From the NCBI RefSeq assembly GCF_028745515.1, contig NZ_JAQZSG010000022.1:32684-96683 (forward strand): DNA of 64,000 nt, written 5' to 3'. The DNA is from Paenibacillus thermotolerans. Its GTDB lineage: Bacteria; Bacillota; Bacilli; Paenibacillales; YIM-B00363. Shown piece after piece: positions 17,016 to 27,400 of the stretch (positions are counted from its first letter, which is position 1; every line of letters starts with the position of its first letter). The notes under the pieces were generated by a model. The model was not told where the DNA came from. It saw only the letters and a list, made by a program, of their open reading frames with translations, and searched no databases. The translations under genes and the position numbers were made by a program.

Positions 17016-17052
17016 AACGCCCGGAAGCATTGAAGCTTTCCGGGCGTTTTTT
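17016..17052 (+). terminator. terminator after leuCD
   Basis: AACGCCCGGAAGC pairs with GCTTTCCGGGCGTT around a short loop, followed by six T. Confidence 0.9.
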
Positions 17053-17149
17053 GCGTATAACGGAGCGTTTTCGACAGCTGCCGGTTTCGCTGCGAGCTAT
17101 TTTTCGATACAATAAAACTAAAAAACTTATTCAAAAGGGAGGAATGACT

Positions 17150-18064
17150 GTGGCCGACGACCAATTAACAGCCAGCGATGCCGGAAGCGCATTGTCGTTC
17201 ACACAACAGCACCGCAAAGGAACAGCCCTCGAAATTTTCAGACGAGCCATTTCCATTTTTATCGGAGCTTCGTTAGTATCCGTGGGTCTTGAATTGTTCC
17301 TGGTCCCCAACAACATTATCGACGGCGGCATCGTCGGTATCTCCATCATCTCATCGTATTTATCCGGATGGCCGATCGGCATATTCCTGTTCCTGCTCAA
17401 TTTGCCGTTCTTATTTCTCGGTTATAAGCAAATCGGCAAAACGTTCGCAATCAGTACGCTTCTAGGCGTAACGGTCATGTCCGTCGGTACGGGGCTGCTT
17501 CACCCGATCCCTGGCTTTACGGACGATTTGCTGTTAGCCACCGTGTTCGGCGGCATCATTCTCGGCATGGGCGTCGGGATTGTCATCCGATACGGAGGTT
17601 CTTTGGACGGTACGGAAATCGTAGCCATATTGTTCAATAAGAAGACGCCTTTCTCCGTCGGAGAAATCGTCATGTTTTTCAACTTGTTCATTCTGTCAAG
17701 CGCAGGGTTCGTGTTCGGTTGGGACCGCGCTATGTATTCGTTAATCGCTTATTACATAGCGTATAAGGTGATTGACATTACGCTGCTCGGTTTTGACGAG
17801 TCCAAATCGGTATGGATTATTAGCGATAACCACAAATTGCTCGGGGATGCGATTATTCAGCGCCTTGGCCGCGGCGTGACGTATTTAAGCGGCGAAGGGG
17901 CGTACACCGGCGATGACAAGAAGGTTATTTTTTGCGTCATCACCCGTTTGGAAGAAGCGAAGCTGAAAACAATCGTCGAGGAGCTGGATCCGGTGGCGTT
18001 CCTCGCCGTTGGAAATATTCACGATGTAAAAGGCGGACGGTTTAAGAAGAAAGATATTCACTAA
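17150..18064 (+). CDS. YitT family membrane protein with DUF2179 domain
   Basis: An integral membrane protein of about 304 residues. The N-terminal YitT/DUF161 part has five or so hydrophobic helices and the repeated glycine-rich signatures IIDGGIVGISIIS and RYGGSLDGTEIVAILF. The last 80 residues form a cytosolic DUF2179 domain, including GRGVTYLSGEGAYTGDDKK. The transported or sensed substrate is not known for the family. GGAGG at 17138-17142 is too close to the ATG at 17144 but is 7 nt from GTG at 17150, so I choose GTG. It is flanked by terminators and probably stands alone. Confidence 0.88.
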   Translation: MADDQLTASDAGSALSFTQQHRKGTALEIFRRAISIFIGASLVSVGLELFLVPNNIIDGGIVGISIISSYLSGWPIGIFLFLLNLPFLFLGYKQIGKTFAISTLLGVTVMSVGTGLLHPIPGFTDDLLLATVFGGIILGMGVGIVIRYGGSLDGTEIVAILFNKKTPFSVGEIVMFFNLFILSSAGFVFGWDRAMYSLIAYYIAYKVIDITLLGFDESKSVWIISDNHKLLGDAIIQRLGRGVTYLSGEGAYTGDDKKVIFCVITRLEEAKLKTIVEELDPVAFLAVGNIHDVKGGRFKKKDIH

Positions 18065-18087
18065 TATCCGCATAAACCATTTTCGGG

Positions 18088-18135
18088 AAGAGCTTTTCCT
18101 TTGCCGCGGCTGCGGCTTGGGAAAGCTCTTTTTTT
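18088..18135 (+). terminator. terminator after the yitT-like gene
   Basis: AGAGCTTTTCC pairs with GGGAAAGCTCT around a GC-rich loop, followed by TTTTTTT. Confidence 0.88.
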
Positions 18136-18277
18136 GTCCGGAAAATCGACCGAATCTAGCAACTTTTGCTAATCTATCGCGTCTAACATATTGCGCAAGC
18201 TGTCGATTTGTACGTTTTTGTGTTCTTTCATTGATAATTTTGGTAGAATTATAGTGTTGCTAGATTGGGAGGGTACT

Positions 18278-19702
18278 ATGAAACACGGATGGAAGATAGC
18301 GGCGGCGTTGTTCGGCTCCGCCCTCATTGCGGGAGCGGTAGCGGCTGCGCCGGGAACGGCGGCGGCGGCATCCAAGCCGGAGCCGTTGATCGTTTACGTT
18401 GACGGGAATAAGACGCAGCTGCAGGCCTCCAGCATCCAGGGCGAAGCTTTTGTATCCGCCGATGCGGCGGCCGCTCTAGGGGCGAAAGTAAGTGCCGATT
18501 CGAACGGCGAATACATAATTGAAGCGGGAAATAAGAAGCTTCGTCTGGCCAAGAACGACGCCGTCTTAATCGGCGACCGTGTTCATATACCGCTTGCGTC
18601 GATCGCCGAGCCGCTCGGAGCGAAGTGGATCGACGACCGGCTTACCGGCTCCTTGCTGGTGTTTCAGCAGTCGAGCGCGGCTTCCGTAACGCCGATCAAG
18701 ACCGTTTCCGCTTCCGAGGTGAAGCCGGTGAACACGGCTTCCGGCGGGGGCTCGTCCGCCCCTTCGACAGGGGCAGGGACTTCGGGCGGCAATCCCTCCA
18801 AACCCGATCCGGGAACGTCCGTCACCGTATCGGATGCGCTGCCGACTTTAATGAACGTAATACTTGAAGGCGATGCGGTCAACTTGGAAGCGACAGGCGC
18901 TTTGAAGCCGGTCGTCTTTGAATTGAAAAATCCGAGCCGGATCGTCGTCGATCTCCCGGGAACGACCATCGATCGGCAGAGCGACGGCAAAGCGACGGGA
19001 TCCGTGGCGGTCGATCCGAACCATGCGTACCTTTCCGGGGTGCGGTACTCCTTATTCAGCGTCGAGCCGGAAACCGTCAGAATCGTGTTTGATATGAAGC
19101 AGAACGCTTCTTATCGGCTTGAGCTTTCTCCGGACGGCAACACCGCGTCCATCCGCTTCGGCGAGAAACGGATCCGGGTCATGATCGACGCGGGACACGG
19201 CGGCAGCGATCCGGGTGCGATATCGGCATCCGGCAAATACGAGAAAGACGTTACGCTGCCGATTGCGCTGAAGGTCGCCGCTCTGTTGGAGAAGGAGCCG
19301 CTGATCGAACCGGTGCTCACCCGTTCGGGTGACGTGTACACGTCTCCGGCGCAGCGCGCCGAACTGGCAAACCGCAGCGGCATCAGCCTGTACGTATCGA
19401 TCCACGCAAACACGGCCGCACCGACGGCGAAAGGCACTGAGACCTACTACTGGAAAGAAGACAGCGCCGCCTTCGCCGCAACGATTCACAAAAATATAGT
19501 CGAGGCGGTAGGTTCCACAGACCGGAAAGTAAAGCGAAACAATTATCTCGTCATTAAAGACACGACAATGCCTTCCGTATTGCTGGAGCTGGGCTTCCTG
19601 ACGAATCTCGAAGACGAAGCGAAGCTGTACGACGACAAGGTTCAAGACAAAATTGCGGCGGCTATTGTCAAGTCGATCAAGGAATACAACGGTATTCAGT
19701 AA
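18278..19702 (+). CDS. N-acetylmuramoyl-L-alanine amidase, exported (CuAO-like N + AMIN + Amidase_3)
   Basis: An exported zinc amidase that cleaves the lactyl-amide bond of peptidoglycan. From the ATG at 18278 (TTGGGAGGG upstream) it has 474 residues. In order these are: a signal peptide at 1-31 ending in AAAA; a copper-amine-oxidase-like stalk domain at about 36-130; a Ser/Gly/Pro/Thr linker at about 131-185; an AMIN domain at about 190-295, a wall-targeting module; and Amidase_3 at about 298-472. Zinc ligands are visible in MIDAGHGG, SIHAN and the glutamate of LELGF. The SLH protein follows after 33 nt, so the two are probably co-expressed envelope proteins. Confidence 0.92.
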   Translation: MKHGWKIAAALFGSALIAGAVAAAPGTAAAASKPEPLIVYVDGNKTQLQASSIQGEAFVSADAAAALGAKVSADSNGEYIIEAGNKKLRLAKNDAVLIGDRVHIPLASIAEPLGAKWIDDRLTGSLLVFQQSSAASVTPIKTVSASEVKPVNTASGGGSSAPSTGAGTSGGNPSKPDPGTSVTVSDALPTLMNVILEGDAVNLEATGALKPVVFELKNPSRIVVDLPGTTIDRQSDGKATGSVAVDPNHAYLSGVRYSLFSVEPETVRIVFDMKQNASYRLELSPDGNTASIRFGEKRIRVMIDAGHGGSDPGAISASGKYEKDVTLPIALKVAALLEKEPLIEPVLTRSGDVYTSPAQRAELANRSGISLYVSIHANTAAPTAKGTETYYWKEDSAAFAATIHKNIVEAVGSTDRKVKRNNYLVIKDTTMPSVLLELGFLTNLEDEAKLYDDKVQDKIAAAIVKSIKEYNGIQ

Positions 19703-19735
19703 CAATTCTTTCGAGAGATGGAGAGGAGAAGCTTT

Positions 19736-22459
19736 ATGAAAACACCGCACAAACATTTGAAAGTACTGACTTCCGCAGCTCTCGGAATTTCATTGCTCAG
19801 CGGGGGAATCGCGCCGAATGCGATGGCGGCGGAGACGCCGGCCGTTACGGCAGGCGCGGCGGCAGACGAATTGAAGGTAACGTTTCCGGACGTCCCCGCG
19901 AACCACTGGGCTCGCAGCCATGTCGCCAAGCTGGCCGCAAGCAAAATCGTGAAAGGCTACGACGACGGCACGTTCGGCCCGAATAAAAACGTGACCCAAC
20001 AGGAAGCCGTCGTCATGGCGGTCCGCATGATGGGACTCGAGGATGAGGCGCTGGCCGACGACCGGACGGTCGTGCTCGGTTTTGATGTAGACCCGTTCTT
20101 CAGACCTTATGTCGTGAAAGCATTGGAAGAAAGAATGCTGAACCTCGGCGAAGAGACGCAAGCCGCCGCTTCCGGCGATTCCAGCCTCGGCTGGGGAAGA
20201 CGACCGGCATCCCGCGAATGGCTTGCCCGCTTAGTGATCCGCGCCATTGGCAAGGACGGTGAAGCGGCATCCGCCGGAACGCCGGCATTCGCCGACGCAT
20301 CCAAAATTTCGGCCGGGTCCGCAGGCTTCGTCAGGCTGGCGGTCGATTTAGGAATCGTTACCGGCTTTAAAGAGGATAATACGTTCCGACCTGGCGAGCC
20401 GGTTACCCGCGCGCAAATCGCCACCTTCCTCTCCCGCGCGGACCAATATATTCCGGAGCAGCCGGGAGTGGCGTCGGGTTACGTTACGGCGGCAAGCGGC
20501 GGAACCATTCAACTGCGTACGTACGACAATCAGGTGAAGACGTTCGCCGTTTCTCCGTCCGCGTTGTTCTTCAATGCTTCGGGAGCGCCCGTCACGGCCG
20601 CCGATCTGAAGACGTATCAAAAAGTGAAACTGATCGAGCAAAACAATACGGCATATTACGTTGAGATTGTGAGCGATCCGGTGCAGCTGGAGACGTTCGA
20701 AGGCAAGGTGTCGGACGTATCGATCGCCAATATGTCGATTACGATTTCCGGGGCGAACGGCTCAAGCCAATACAAGCTTGCATCGAACGTTGCGGTTGTG
20801 AACGAAGGCGGCGCCGGCGTAAACTTGGGCGATATTACGAAGGAAAGCACCTTGCGGCTTCAGCGACTGCCGGGGACGACCGACATTTCCAACATTACGG
20901 TGCTGAAGCTTGCTTTCAATAAGACGGACGAAGGCGTCATCCAGTCGATAGACACCGCAAACCGGACGGTTTCCATTAAGCCTACCAGCGGCTCCGCGGT
21001 AGAAACGTATCCGATATCCGCCGGCGCAGCGCTTCAATTGAAGGGTCAGCCGCTTGCCGATCTCGCCGGTTTGAATGTCGGAGATACGGTTGCGTACGAA
21101 GTGCTGGACAGCACGGCTGTATCGCTTAATGTCGTGAAGCAGAAGTTTGTGACGTTGAATGTCGAAGTTAGAGGCGTTGATCCTGAATTCATTACCTATG
21201 TGGATGCCAATAATACCCTCGGCGTGAAAGCTTTGTCCAAGACGGTAACCGTCAATATTAACGGTCTCGACCGTGCGGTGTTGTCCGACTTGCAAAAAGG
21301 CGATCGCGTGCAGCTGACGATTAACGGCGACACCGACAGCGTCGAGAAAATTTCGGTGTTTGGGCGCGAAGTATCGGATTTGAAGCAGGCAACGATCATC
21401 ATTTTCGATGCCGCAAAGAAATATATACTGGTTGAACAAGAAACAGAGGGCGTACAAAAATACAACATTTCGGATCGGACCGAATTTTTGCTTGACGGCA
21501 GCCCGATGGCCAGCAACCAATATGCCACGTATTTGCAGGCAGGACGGAAGGTCAATTTGACCGTTTCCGATCAAAATCTGGTTCGCTTGAACGTCGTGAC
21601 GAAGGCGGAAGGCAAAGTGACCGCGATCAATACGACGACGCGAACGATTTCGATGGAGACGAAGACGGGTGAAAAGCTGACGCTCACTTACTTCGGCATT
21701 CCGTCCATCGACATTCCGAAGAAAACGGGCGAGACGATTAACGATATCGGTGTCGGCACCCAAGTGTTCGTAACGATGGACAACTCGTTAACGTATGTGC
21801 TCCATATTCAAGTGAAGAAATCGTACGTATATACGCTCACCTCGATCGATGCGACGACGCGGAAGCTGAACGTCGTAGACGGCGAGAATGTGGCGTCCGC
21901 CATACCGCTGACGACGACCACGCCGATTTTGAACGCCGAAGGAAAAACGACGACGCTCGCAGCGCTGAAAGTCGGCGAACCGGTTGTCGTAACGTATATG
22001 GGCGAGTCGATTCAGTCGGTGTCCTTGCCCAGCGCTTTCCGAGGCACGATTACCGCTTTTGACGTATTTTCCGGCAAGCTTACGGTGAAGGACTATAACA
22101 ACACTTCCCGCGATTATAATGTGGCGGACGGCGTGAACGTCGAGCTGAACGACAAAATCAGCACCAGCCTGTCGGCCATGAAGGTCGGCGACCGGGTGCA
22201 GGTCGTAGTGGACGGCACGGGAATTCCTTATGTATGGGTTGCGAGCGGCTCCGTGCGCGTTTTCAACTCCTATGACGCGGCGAAAAACCAAATCACGTTC
22301 AAAGTGGCGAACTTGTCCGAACAAAAAACGTACAACGTCGATCCTTATGTGTACCTTCATTCGACGGACGGCAGCGTCGTGGCGCTCAGCCGATTGAAAG
22401 AGAACGACAAGGTGACGATCTACGTCATCGACGGGAAAATCGTAGAGTTATTGAAATAG
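19736..22459 (+). CDS. SLH-domain surface protein with repeated beta-rich modules
   Basis: An exported protein of 907 residues. It has a signal peptide (about 1-31, ending NAMAAE), then SLH modules: one at about 49-100 (FPDVPANHWARSHVAKLA...KGYDDGTFGP) and another at about 165-235 (ending GFKEDNTFRPGEPVTRAQ), which should bind pyruvylated wall polymer. The remaining 650 residues are repeats of about 70-90 residues with the pattern GxVxxID..TRTVSI..G....Y and VGDxVxV, a DUF5666-like beta fold. The role is probably structural. The start is ATG with GAGGAG upstream. The amidase lies just upstream and a terminator follows. Confidence 0.9.
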   Translation: MKTPHKHLKVLTSAALGISLLSGGIAPNAMAAETPAVTAGAAADELKVTFPDVPANHWARSHVAKLAASKIVKGYDDGTFGPNKNVTQQEAVVMAVRMMGLEDEALADDRTVVLGFDVDPFFRPYVVKALEERMLNLGEETQAAASGDSSLGWGRRPASREWLARLVIRAIGKDGEAASAGTPAFADASKISAGSAGFVRLAVDLGIVTGFKEDNTFRPGEPVTRAQIATFLSRADQYIPEQPGVASGYVTAASGGTIQLRTYDNQVKTFAVSPSALFFNASGAPVTAADLKTYQKVKLIEQNNTAYYVEIVSDPVQLETFEGKVSDVSIANMSITISGANGSSQYKLASNVAVVNEGGAGVNLGDITKESTLRLQRLPGTTDISNITVLKLAFNKTDEGVIQSIDTANRTVSIKPTSGSAVETYPISAGAALQLKGQPLADLAGLNVGDTVAYEVLDSTAVSLNVVKQKFVTLNVEVRGVDPEFITYVDANNTLGVKALSKTVTVNINGLDRAVLSDLQKGDRVQLTINGDTDSVEKISVFGREVSDLKQATIIIFDAAKKYILVEQETEGVQKYNISDRTEFLLDGSPMASNQYATYLQAGRKVNLTVSDQNLVRLNVVTKAEGKVTAINTTTRTISMETKTGEKLTLTYFGIPSIDIPKKTGETINDIGVGTQVFVTMDNSLTYVLHIQVKKSYVYTLTSIDATTRKLNVVDGENVASAIPLTTTTPILNAEGKTTTLAALKVGEPVVVTYMGESIQSVSLPSAFRGTITAFDVFSGKLTVKDYNNTSRDYNVADGVNVELNDKISTSLSAMKVGDRVQVVVDGTGIPYVWVASGSVRVFNSYDAAKNQITFKVANLSEQKTYNVDPYVYLHSTDGSVVALSRLKENDKVTIYVIDGKIVELLK

Positions 22460-22470
22460 CCTGAGCGGCT

Positions 22471-22522
22471 CACCCGTGATTGCGGCTTTGTTTATCCGCC
22501 TTCACGGGTGTATTTTATTTTT
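22471..22522 (+). terminator. terminator after the SLH gene
   Basis: CACCCGTGA and TCACGGGTG form a 9-bp stem around a 22-nt loop that can fold further, followed by TATTTTATTTTT. Confidence 0.8.
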
Positions 22523-22546
22523 GTAACATTTCGGACAAGTTATCCG

Positions 22547-22575
22547 TTGAATTGCGGCCCGCTTTTCGATAAACT
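22547..22575 (+). promoter_or_regulatory. nth promoter
   Basis: TTGAAT at 22547-22552, a 17-nt spacer and TAAACT at 22570-22575, about 40 nt upstream of the GTG start. Confidence 0.65.
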
Positions 22576-22616
22576 TTTTTAGTATGGTCAATGGCCGGAA
22601 GGAGGGCGAAATACAA

Positions 22617-23321
22617 GTGAACAAACAACAGGTTAGAGAAATACTAGATACGGTTGCTTCCATGTTTCCGGATGCTCATTGCGAGCTTCATCATTCGAAT
22701 GCGTTCGAATTGACGATCGCCGTTCTGCTCTCGGCGCAATGTACGGATGAGACGGTAAACAAGGTAACGGCCGGCCTGTTTCAAAAATATAAAACTCCGG
22801 AAGACTATTTGGCCGTACCGCTGGAGGAGCTCGAGAGCGACATTAAGCGTATCGGCTTATTCCGAAATAAGGCGAAGCATATACGCGAATTGTGCCGCAT
22901 GCTGCTGGAGCATTACGGCGGCGAAATTCCCGAGGCGCACGAGGAGCTGGTCAAGCTCCCCGGCGTCGGACGAAAAACGGCCAACGTCGTCGTTTCCAAT
23001 GCGTTCGGAGTGCCTGCGATTGCCGTCGATACGCATGTGGAGCGTGTCAGCAAGCGCCTCGGCTTGGCGGGCAGGGACGATTCCGTGCTCGAGGTCGAGA
23101 AGAAGCTGATGAACAAGGTGCCGAAGGAACAATGGACGCAGACGCATCATCGTCTCATCTTCTTGGGAAGATATCATTGCAAAGCGCAAAACCCGAAGTG
23201 CGGCGATTGTCCTTTGCTGATGATGTGCCGAGAAGGCAAGAAACGTATGAAACCGGCCGCAAACAGGAAGAATAAGGAACAAACTAGAAAAAGGGCGGGC
23301 GTCAGCAGCTCGGCAGACTAA
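22617..23321 (+). CDS. nth: endonuclease III
   Basis: A DNA glycosylase/AP lyase for oxidised pyrimidines in base-excision repair. It has 234 residues from GTG at 22617 with AAGGAGGG upstream. The helix-hairpin-helix LPGVGRKTA carries the lysine nucleophile, and VDTHVERV carries the catalytic aspartate. The C-terminal 4Fe-4S loop is C-x6-C-x2-C-x5-C (CKAQNPKCGDCPLLMMC). A basic, low-complexity tail follows (RKNKEQTRKRAG). The small gene at 23338 follows after 16 nt. Confidence 0.96.
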   Translation: MNKQQVREILDTVASMFPDAHCELHHSNAFELTIAVLLSAQCTDETVNKVTAGLFQKYKTPEDYLAVPLEELESDIKRIGLFRNKAKHIRELCRMLLEHYGGEIPEAHEELVKLPGVGRKTANVVVSNAFGVPAIAVDTHVERVSKRLGLAGRDDSVLEVEKKLMNKVPKEQWTQTHHRLIFLGRYHCKAQNPKCGDCPLLMMCREGKKRMKPAANRKNKEQTRKRAGVSSSAD

Positions 23322-23337
23322 GAGGTGGAGAAAGAAC

Positions 23338-23619
23338 ATGAAGTGCATTTCCGTTTACACCAACGATTTTGAACGATTCTCCGATATTTACGATAAGGTG
23401 CTCAGCACGAAGCTGTCCCAGGACGAAGAAACCGAAGTCGAGGGCGTCATGGTCAGCGAGTCCGGCGATGTGCCGGAGCATTACGTGGACCGGATGCGGT
23501 CCAAGCGCGATGTCGTCGTCATGAAGGAGAAGGGCAGAGATATTACGATATTGCAGCACGGCGAATTGTTTGAAATTTTGCTGCCGGATCCGGCTGCGAA
23601 GGAAGCGGTACAATCTTAA
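23338..23619 (+). CDS. small conserved-looking cytosolic protein, function unknown
   Basis: 93 residues, acidic, with alternating strand and helix patterns (ISVYTNDFERFSDIYDKVL, then DVVVMKEKGRDITILQHGELFEILLP). There is no signal peptide, cysteine cluster or known catalytic motif. The start is ATG with GAGGTGGAG upstream. It lies 16 nt after nth and ends in a terminator, so the two form a short operon. I do not recognise the family. Confidence 0.75.
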   Translation: MKCISVYTNDFERFSDIYDKVLSTKLSQDEETEVEGVMVSESGDVPEHYVDRMRSKRDVVVMKEKGRDITILQHGELFEILLPDPAAKEAVQS

Positions 23620-23634
23620 TATGCTTCAGATGGT

Positions 23635-23661
23635 GCTCCGTCTTTTTGGCGGAGTTTTTTT
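23635..23661 (+). terminator. terminator after nth and the 93-residue gene
   Basis: CTCCGTC and GGCGGAG form a stem around TTTTT, followed by seven T. Confidence 0.85.
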
Positions 23662-23719
23662 GTGTTTACACCAACTTGCACACGGAATCCCCCCTTCTAA
23701 CACAAAGCTCGAATATTTG

Positions 23720-23865
23720 ATTATGGAAAAAGGTTGTTCATTAACGGTAGCGAGTTGGTTATATAAAGGGGAAAATGAGGCGGTCGGCCGGGGTATATGG
23801 AAAAAGTATGTTCATAATCGGTCGTTTGAGCAATCTGTCATGAACACACTTTTACCATAACGGTT
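23720..23865. repeat. three TTATGGAAAAAG-type repeats
   Basis: Two direct copies, at about 23722-23748 and 23797-23822, share TATGGAAAAAG...TGTTCATNAxCGGT. A third copy is inverted at about 23838-23862 (ATGAACACACTTTTACCATAA). No gene is credible here. Confidence 0.55.
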
Positions 23866-24010
23866 GGTTGGGGCAGGGAGTACGTAGGAATGAAGGAAGT
23901 CGCAGAACAAAACATAGACAGCAGGTTGCCATAATGGTGTAGGGGAAAGAGACAAGGAAGCAGCACACACGCGATTGGCTTCACAGCCGCATGATCGACT
24001 GGGAGCGACG

Positions 24011-24360
24011 GAATAAGGATGTGAGACTTCACTATGTTGAGTTCGCGGTGCGGATATCGGTAATAGTGGGATGGGTGAAACTTCGCTATTCGGTCGTGCT
24101 GCCGCAATATCGGCTCGCAGCGCCGGAATAAGAATGTGGGACTTCACTATTTTGAATTCGCGGGGCGGAAAACGGGGAATAGTGAGGTGAAACTTCGCTA
24201 TTTCGGCCGTGACGCCGCAATATCGGCTCGGAGCGCCGAAATAAGAATGTGGGACTTCACTATTTTGAGTCCGCGGGGCGAAAATCGGGGAATAATGCGG
24301 TGAAACTTCGCTATTTCGGACGTGCCGCCTCAATATCGGCTCGGAGCATAAGGATGTGAG
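24011..24360. repeat. tandem repeat array, unit about 113-115 bp
   Basis: Units begin with ATAAGRATGTGRGACTTCAC at about 24011, 24126 and 24239, with a partial fourth at 24347. Each holds an AATAGTG...GGTGAAACTTCGCTATT element that is itself the inverse of the GTGGGACTTCACTATT part, so every unit can form a hairpin. The array fills most of the 833-bp gap before the dynamin gene; the remaining DNA shows nothing gene-like. Confidence 0.85.
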
Positions 24361-24452
24361 AATCGGCGTTGCAGTTTTCATGTTCCTAGAGGCGCATTGT
24401 GCGTTATAATGAGTTTTATGTGTTTCTTACCATTCTAGGGGTTGAGGGGTTC

Positions 24453-27400
24453 ATGAACAATAGAGAGAGTTTGTTGCGAGAGTTGGAGGAGCTGAACAAA
24501 GCGCTGCTTTCCGCGGGGGATACGGCGACGGCCGAGAAGGCGAGAGCACTGGCGGACAAAGTGCGGGAAGGCACGTTCTATATGGCGCTATGTGGGCATT
24601 TTTCCGCGGGGAAATCGAGCTTGATCAACCGAATTTGCCGGGCGGAGCTGCTTCCGTCAAGCCCGATTCCGACAAGCGCGAACGTCGTATCGATCCATAA
24701 CGGGCCTTCCGAGGCCGTCATCGTTTATCGAGACGGGACAAGCGCGCATATCCCGATCGTAGAAGTGCCGAAATATGCGAAGAACGGCCAAGAAGTGGAG
24801 AGCGTGGAGCTGAGGCACCCGATCTCTTTCCTGGGCGATCACGCTGCGCTGCTGGATACGCCGGGGGTCGATTCGACCGACGACGCGCACCAGATGGCGA
24901 CGGAATCGGCGCTGCATTTGGCGGATTTGGTCATATACGTCATGGATTACAACCATGTACTTTCGGAAATGAACATGGAGTTTGCGAAGCGTCTCACGGA
25001 CCTCGGCAAGCCGCTCGTACTGGTCGTGAACCAAATCGATAAGCACCGCGAAGCGGAGGTGCCGTTCGGCGCGTTCCGTGACGGAGTGACGGATGCGTTT
25101 GCCGCGTGGGGCGTGCATCCCGCGGCTGCGTTCTATACGACGCTCAAAGCGCCGGAGCACCCGCACAACGAGCTGGGGCTGCTCCGCAGCTGGCTGCGCG
25201 CTACGGTGCTTCGCGGGGAGCAGCTGGGGCTGCGCGGAGCGGCGTCGGCGGCGCTGCGGCTCACAGAAGAGCATGCGGCTTACGTCGCTTCGCTGAACGA
25301 GGAGCGGAAGGCGGAGCTGCGCGAGCTGGCGGCGACCGACGAGGCGCAGACGTTCGCCTCGCGGTTCGAGGAGCTCAGCCGCGAGCTCAACCGCCGAACG
25401 CAGCTGCGTCACAACGCTGTGGAGCTTGTAAGGGCGGAAGCGGCGAAGATTGCGCAGAACGCCAATCTGACGCCTGCGGCAACGCGCGATCTCGCGCACG
25501 CTTTCTTGGAAAGCCGCCAAAGCGGGTTTAAGGTCGGGCTGCTGTTTACCGCTGCGAAGACGGAAGAGGAGCGGAAACGGCGATTAGAGGCGTTTCATGC
25601 CGATTTCCGGGAGCAGGTGACGGCGCAGCTTGTGTGGCACGTGCGAAGCCTGCTGAAGCGGACGGCGGAGGAACTCGGCCTTGCCGGGGACGAAGCGGCG
25701 CAGCGGCTCATCGAAGGCGTCGACGCGGAGGTGACGCCGGAATGGCTGCTCGGCATGGTGCGGCCGGGCGCTGTGCTGTCGGGCGAATATACGCTGAACT
25801 TCGCCAAGGAAATCGCCGAAGCCGTACGGCAGAGCGTGCGCAAGGCGGCGACCGCTGCTGCCGAAGCGCTCGTTGAGGCTGCGGCTGCGGCGCACGCAGC
25901 CGAGGAAGACCAGCTGCGCGCCGAGCTCGCGCAGCTGAACGCGCAGCTCGCACATGTGCGCGAGCTGGAGAAATTGGAGGCGGCGGAACGCGCCTCCGCG
26001 CAAGCGTTGGCGGCGAGCCTGAGCGCCGCCGCAAACCTCGTCCGGGAACCGGCGCAGTTCCCGGACCCGTCCCTCCTCCAGGCGGAGCCGGAGGAGGAAA
26101 CGGCCGCGCCGCATGACGGCATGCGGCGCGCAACCGCAGGCGTGCCGCCGCTCGCCGCCGTCACGGCGGAGGCGGAGCGCGGCGGCGCCGCCGCGCAAGA
26201 GCCCGACGCGTCCCCGCAGGACGGGACGCGCAGCTTCCGCGGGCGGCTGCAGGCCGCCGCGAACGCGCTGGACGACGCGGCCGGCGTCGTCGATACGATC
26301 GCGCCGCTCGCCGCTTCGGCTCGGACGCTGCGCGACAAAGCGCGGCGCATGCGCGACCAGCGCTTTACCGCCGCACTGTTCGGCGCCTTCAGCGCGGGCA
26401 AATCATCCTTCGCCAACGCGCTGCTAGGCGAAGACGCGCTTCCCGTGTCGCCGAACCCGACGACGGCGTCCATTAATACCGTCGTGCCTCCGAACGATGA
26501 ATGGCCGCACGGCATCGCCCGCGTCTTTCTGAAGCCGCGCGCCTCCGTGCTGGAGGACATTGCGCATTCGCTGCGCACGCTCGGCTTCGAGCCGGCGGAG
26601 GGGGAGAGCATCGTACCGTTCCTCCGCAAGACGATGGGTAAAACGCACGGCGAATTGAGCGACAACATCCCCCCGGGCGGAAAACCGCATGTGGCGTTCC
26701 TTCGTGCCGTTACCGACGGGTGGGACGAGGCGGAGCCGTTCCTCGGCACGGAGCTCCGAGCCGACCGGGATACGTTCCGCGCATACGTTGCGGAAGAGAA
26801 AAAATCGGCGTTCGTCGATAAAATCGAGCTGTATTACGAATCGCCGCTATCGAAGCAAGGGGTGACGCTGGTCGATACACCCGGCGCTGACTCGATCAAC
26901 GCCCGTCACACCGGGGTGGCGTTCAACTATATAAAGAATGCCGACGCGATTTTTTTCGTCACATATTATAATCATGCGTTCTCCCGCGCGGACCGGCAGT
27001 TTCTGGAGCAGCTCGGCCGCGTGAAGGACGCCATGGAGCTCGACAAAATGTTTTTCATCGTCAACGCGGCGGACCTCGCCTCTTCGGCGGAGGAGCTGCA
27101 GGACGTATTGAACCATGTCCGGGACAATTTAACGGCATTCGGCATACGGAATCCAAGGCTGTTCCCGGTATCGTCATTGCAAGCGCTCGAGGCGAAGCGG
27201 AACCAAAGCCCCGATCAGCTGGCGCACTCCGGCATGGCCGCTTTCGAGCAAGCGTTCGGCCGATTTGCCGGCGAGGAGCTCGCGGCGCTTGCCTTCCGGT
27301 CGGCGGAGGGCGAGCTTAGACGCACGCTGTCGCTGCTGCATTCGCTGATCGAAGCCGCCCGCACCGGCGAGGAAGAACGATCCGCGGCGCTTGCGAAGCT

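Noticed and set aside
15519..17030. A 503-codon frame opposite leuCD
   Set aside because: Antisense shadow of well-supported leuC and leuD; its composition is Arg/Asp-rich as expected from the complementary codons.
23812..24381. A 189-codon minus-strand frame with repeated peptides (SEVPHSYFGAP type)
   Set aside because: It coincides with the 113-115 bp tandem array. The peptide repeats are just the DNA repeat translated, there is no ribosome binding site, and units diverge in DNA without signs of protein-level selection.
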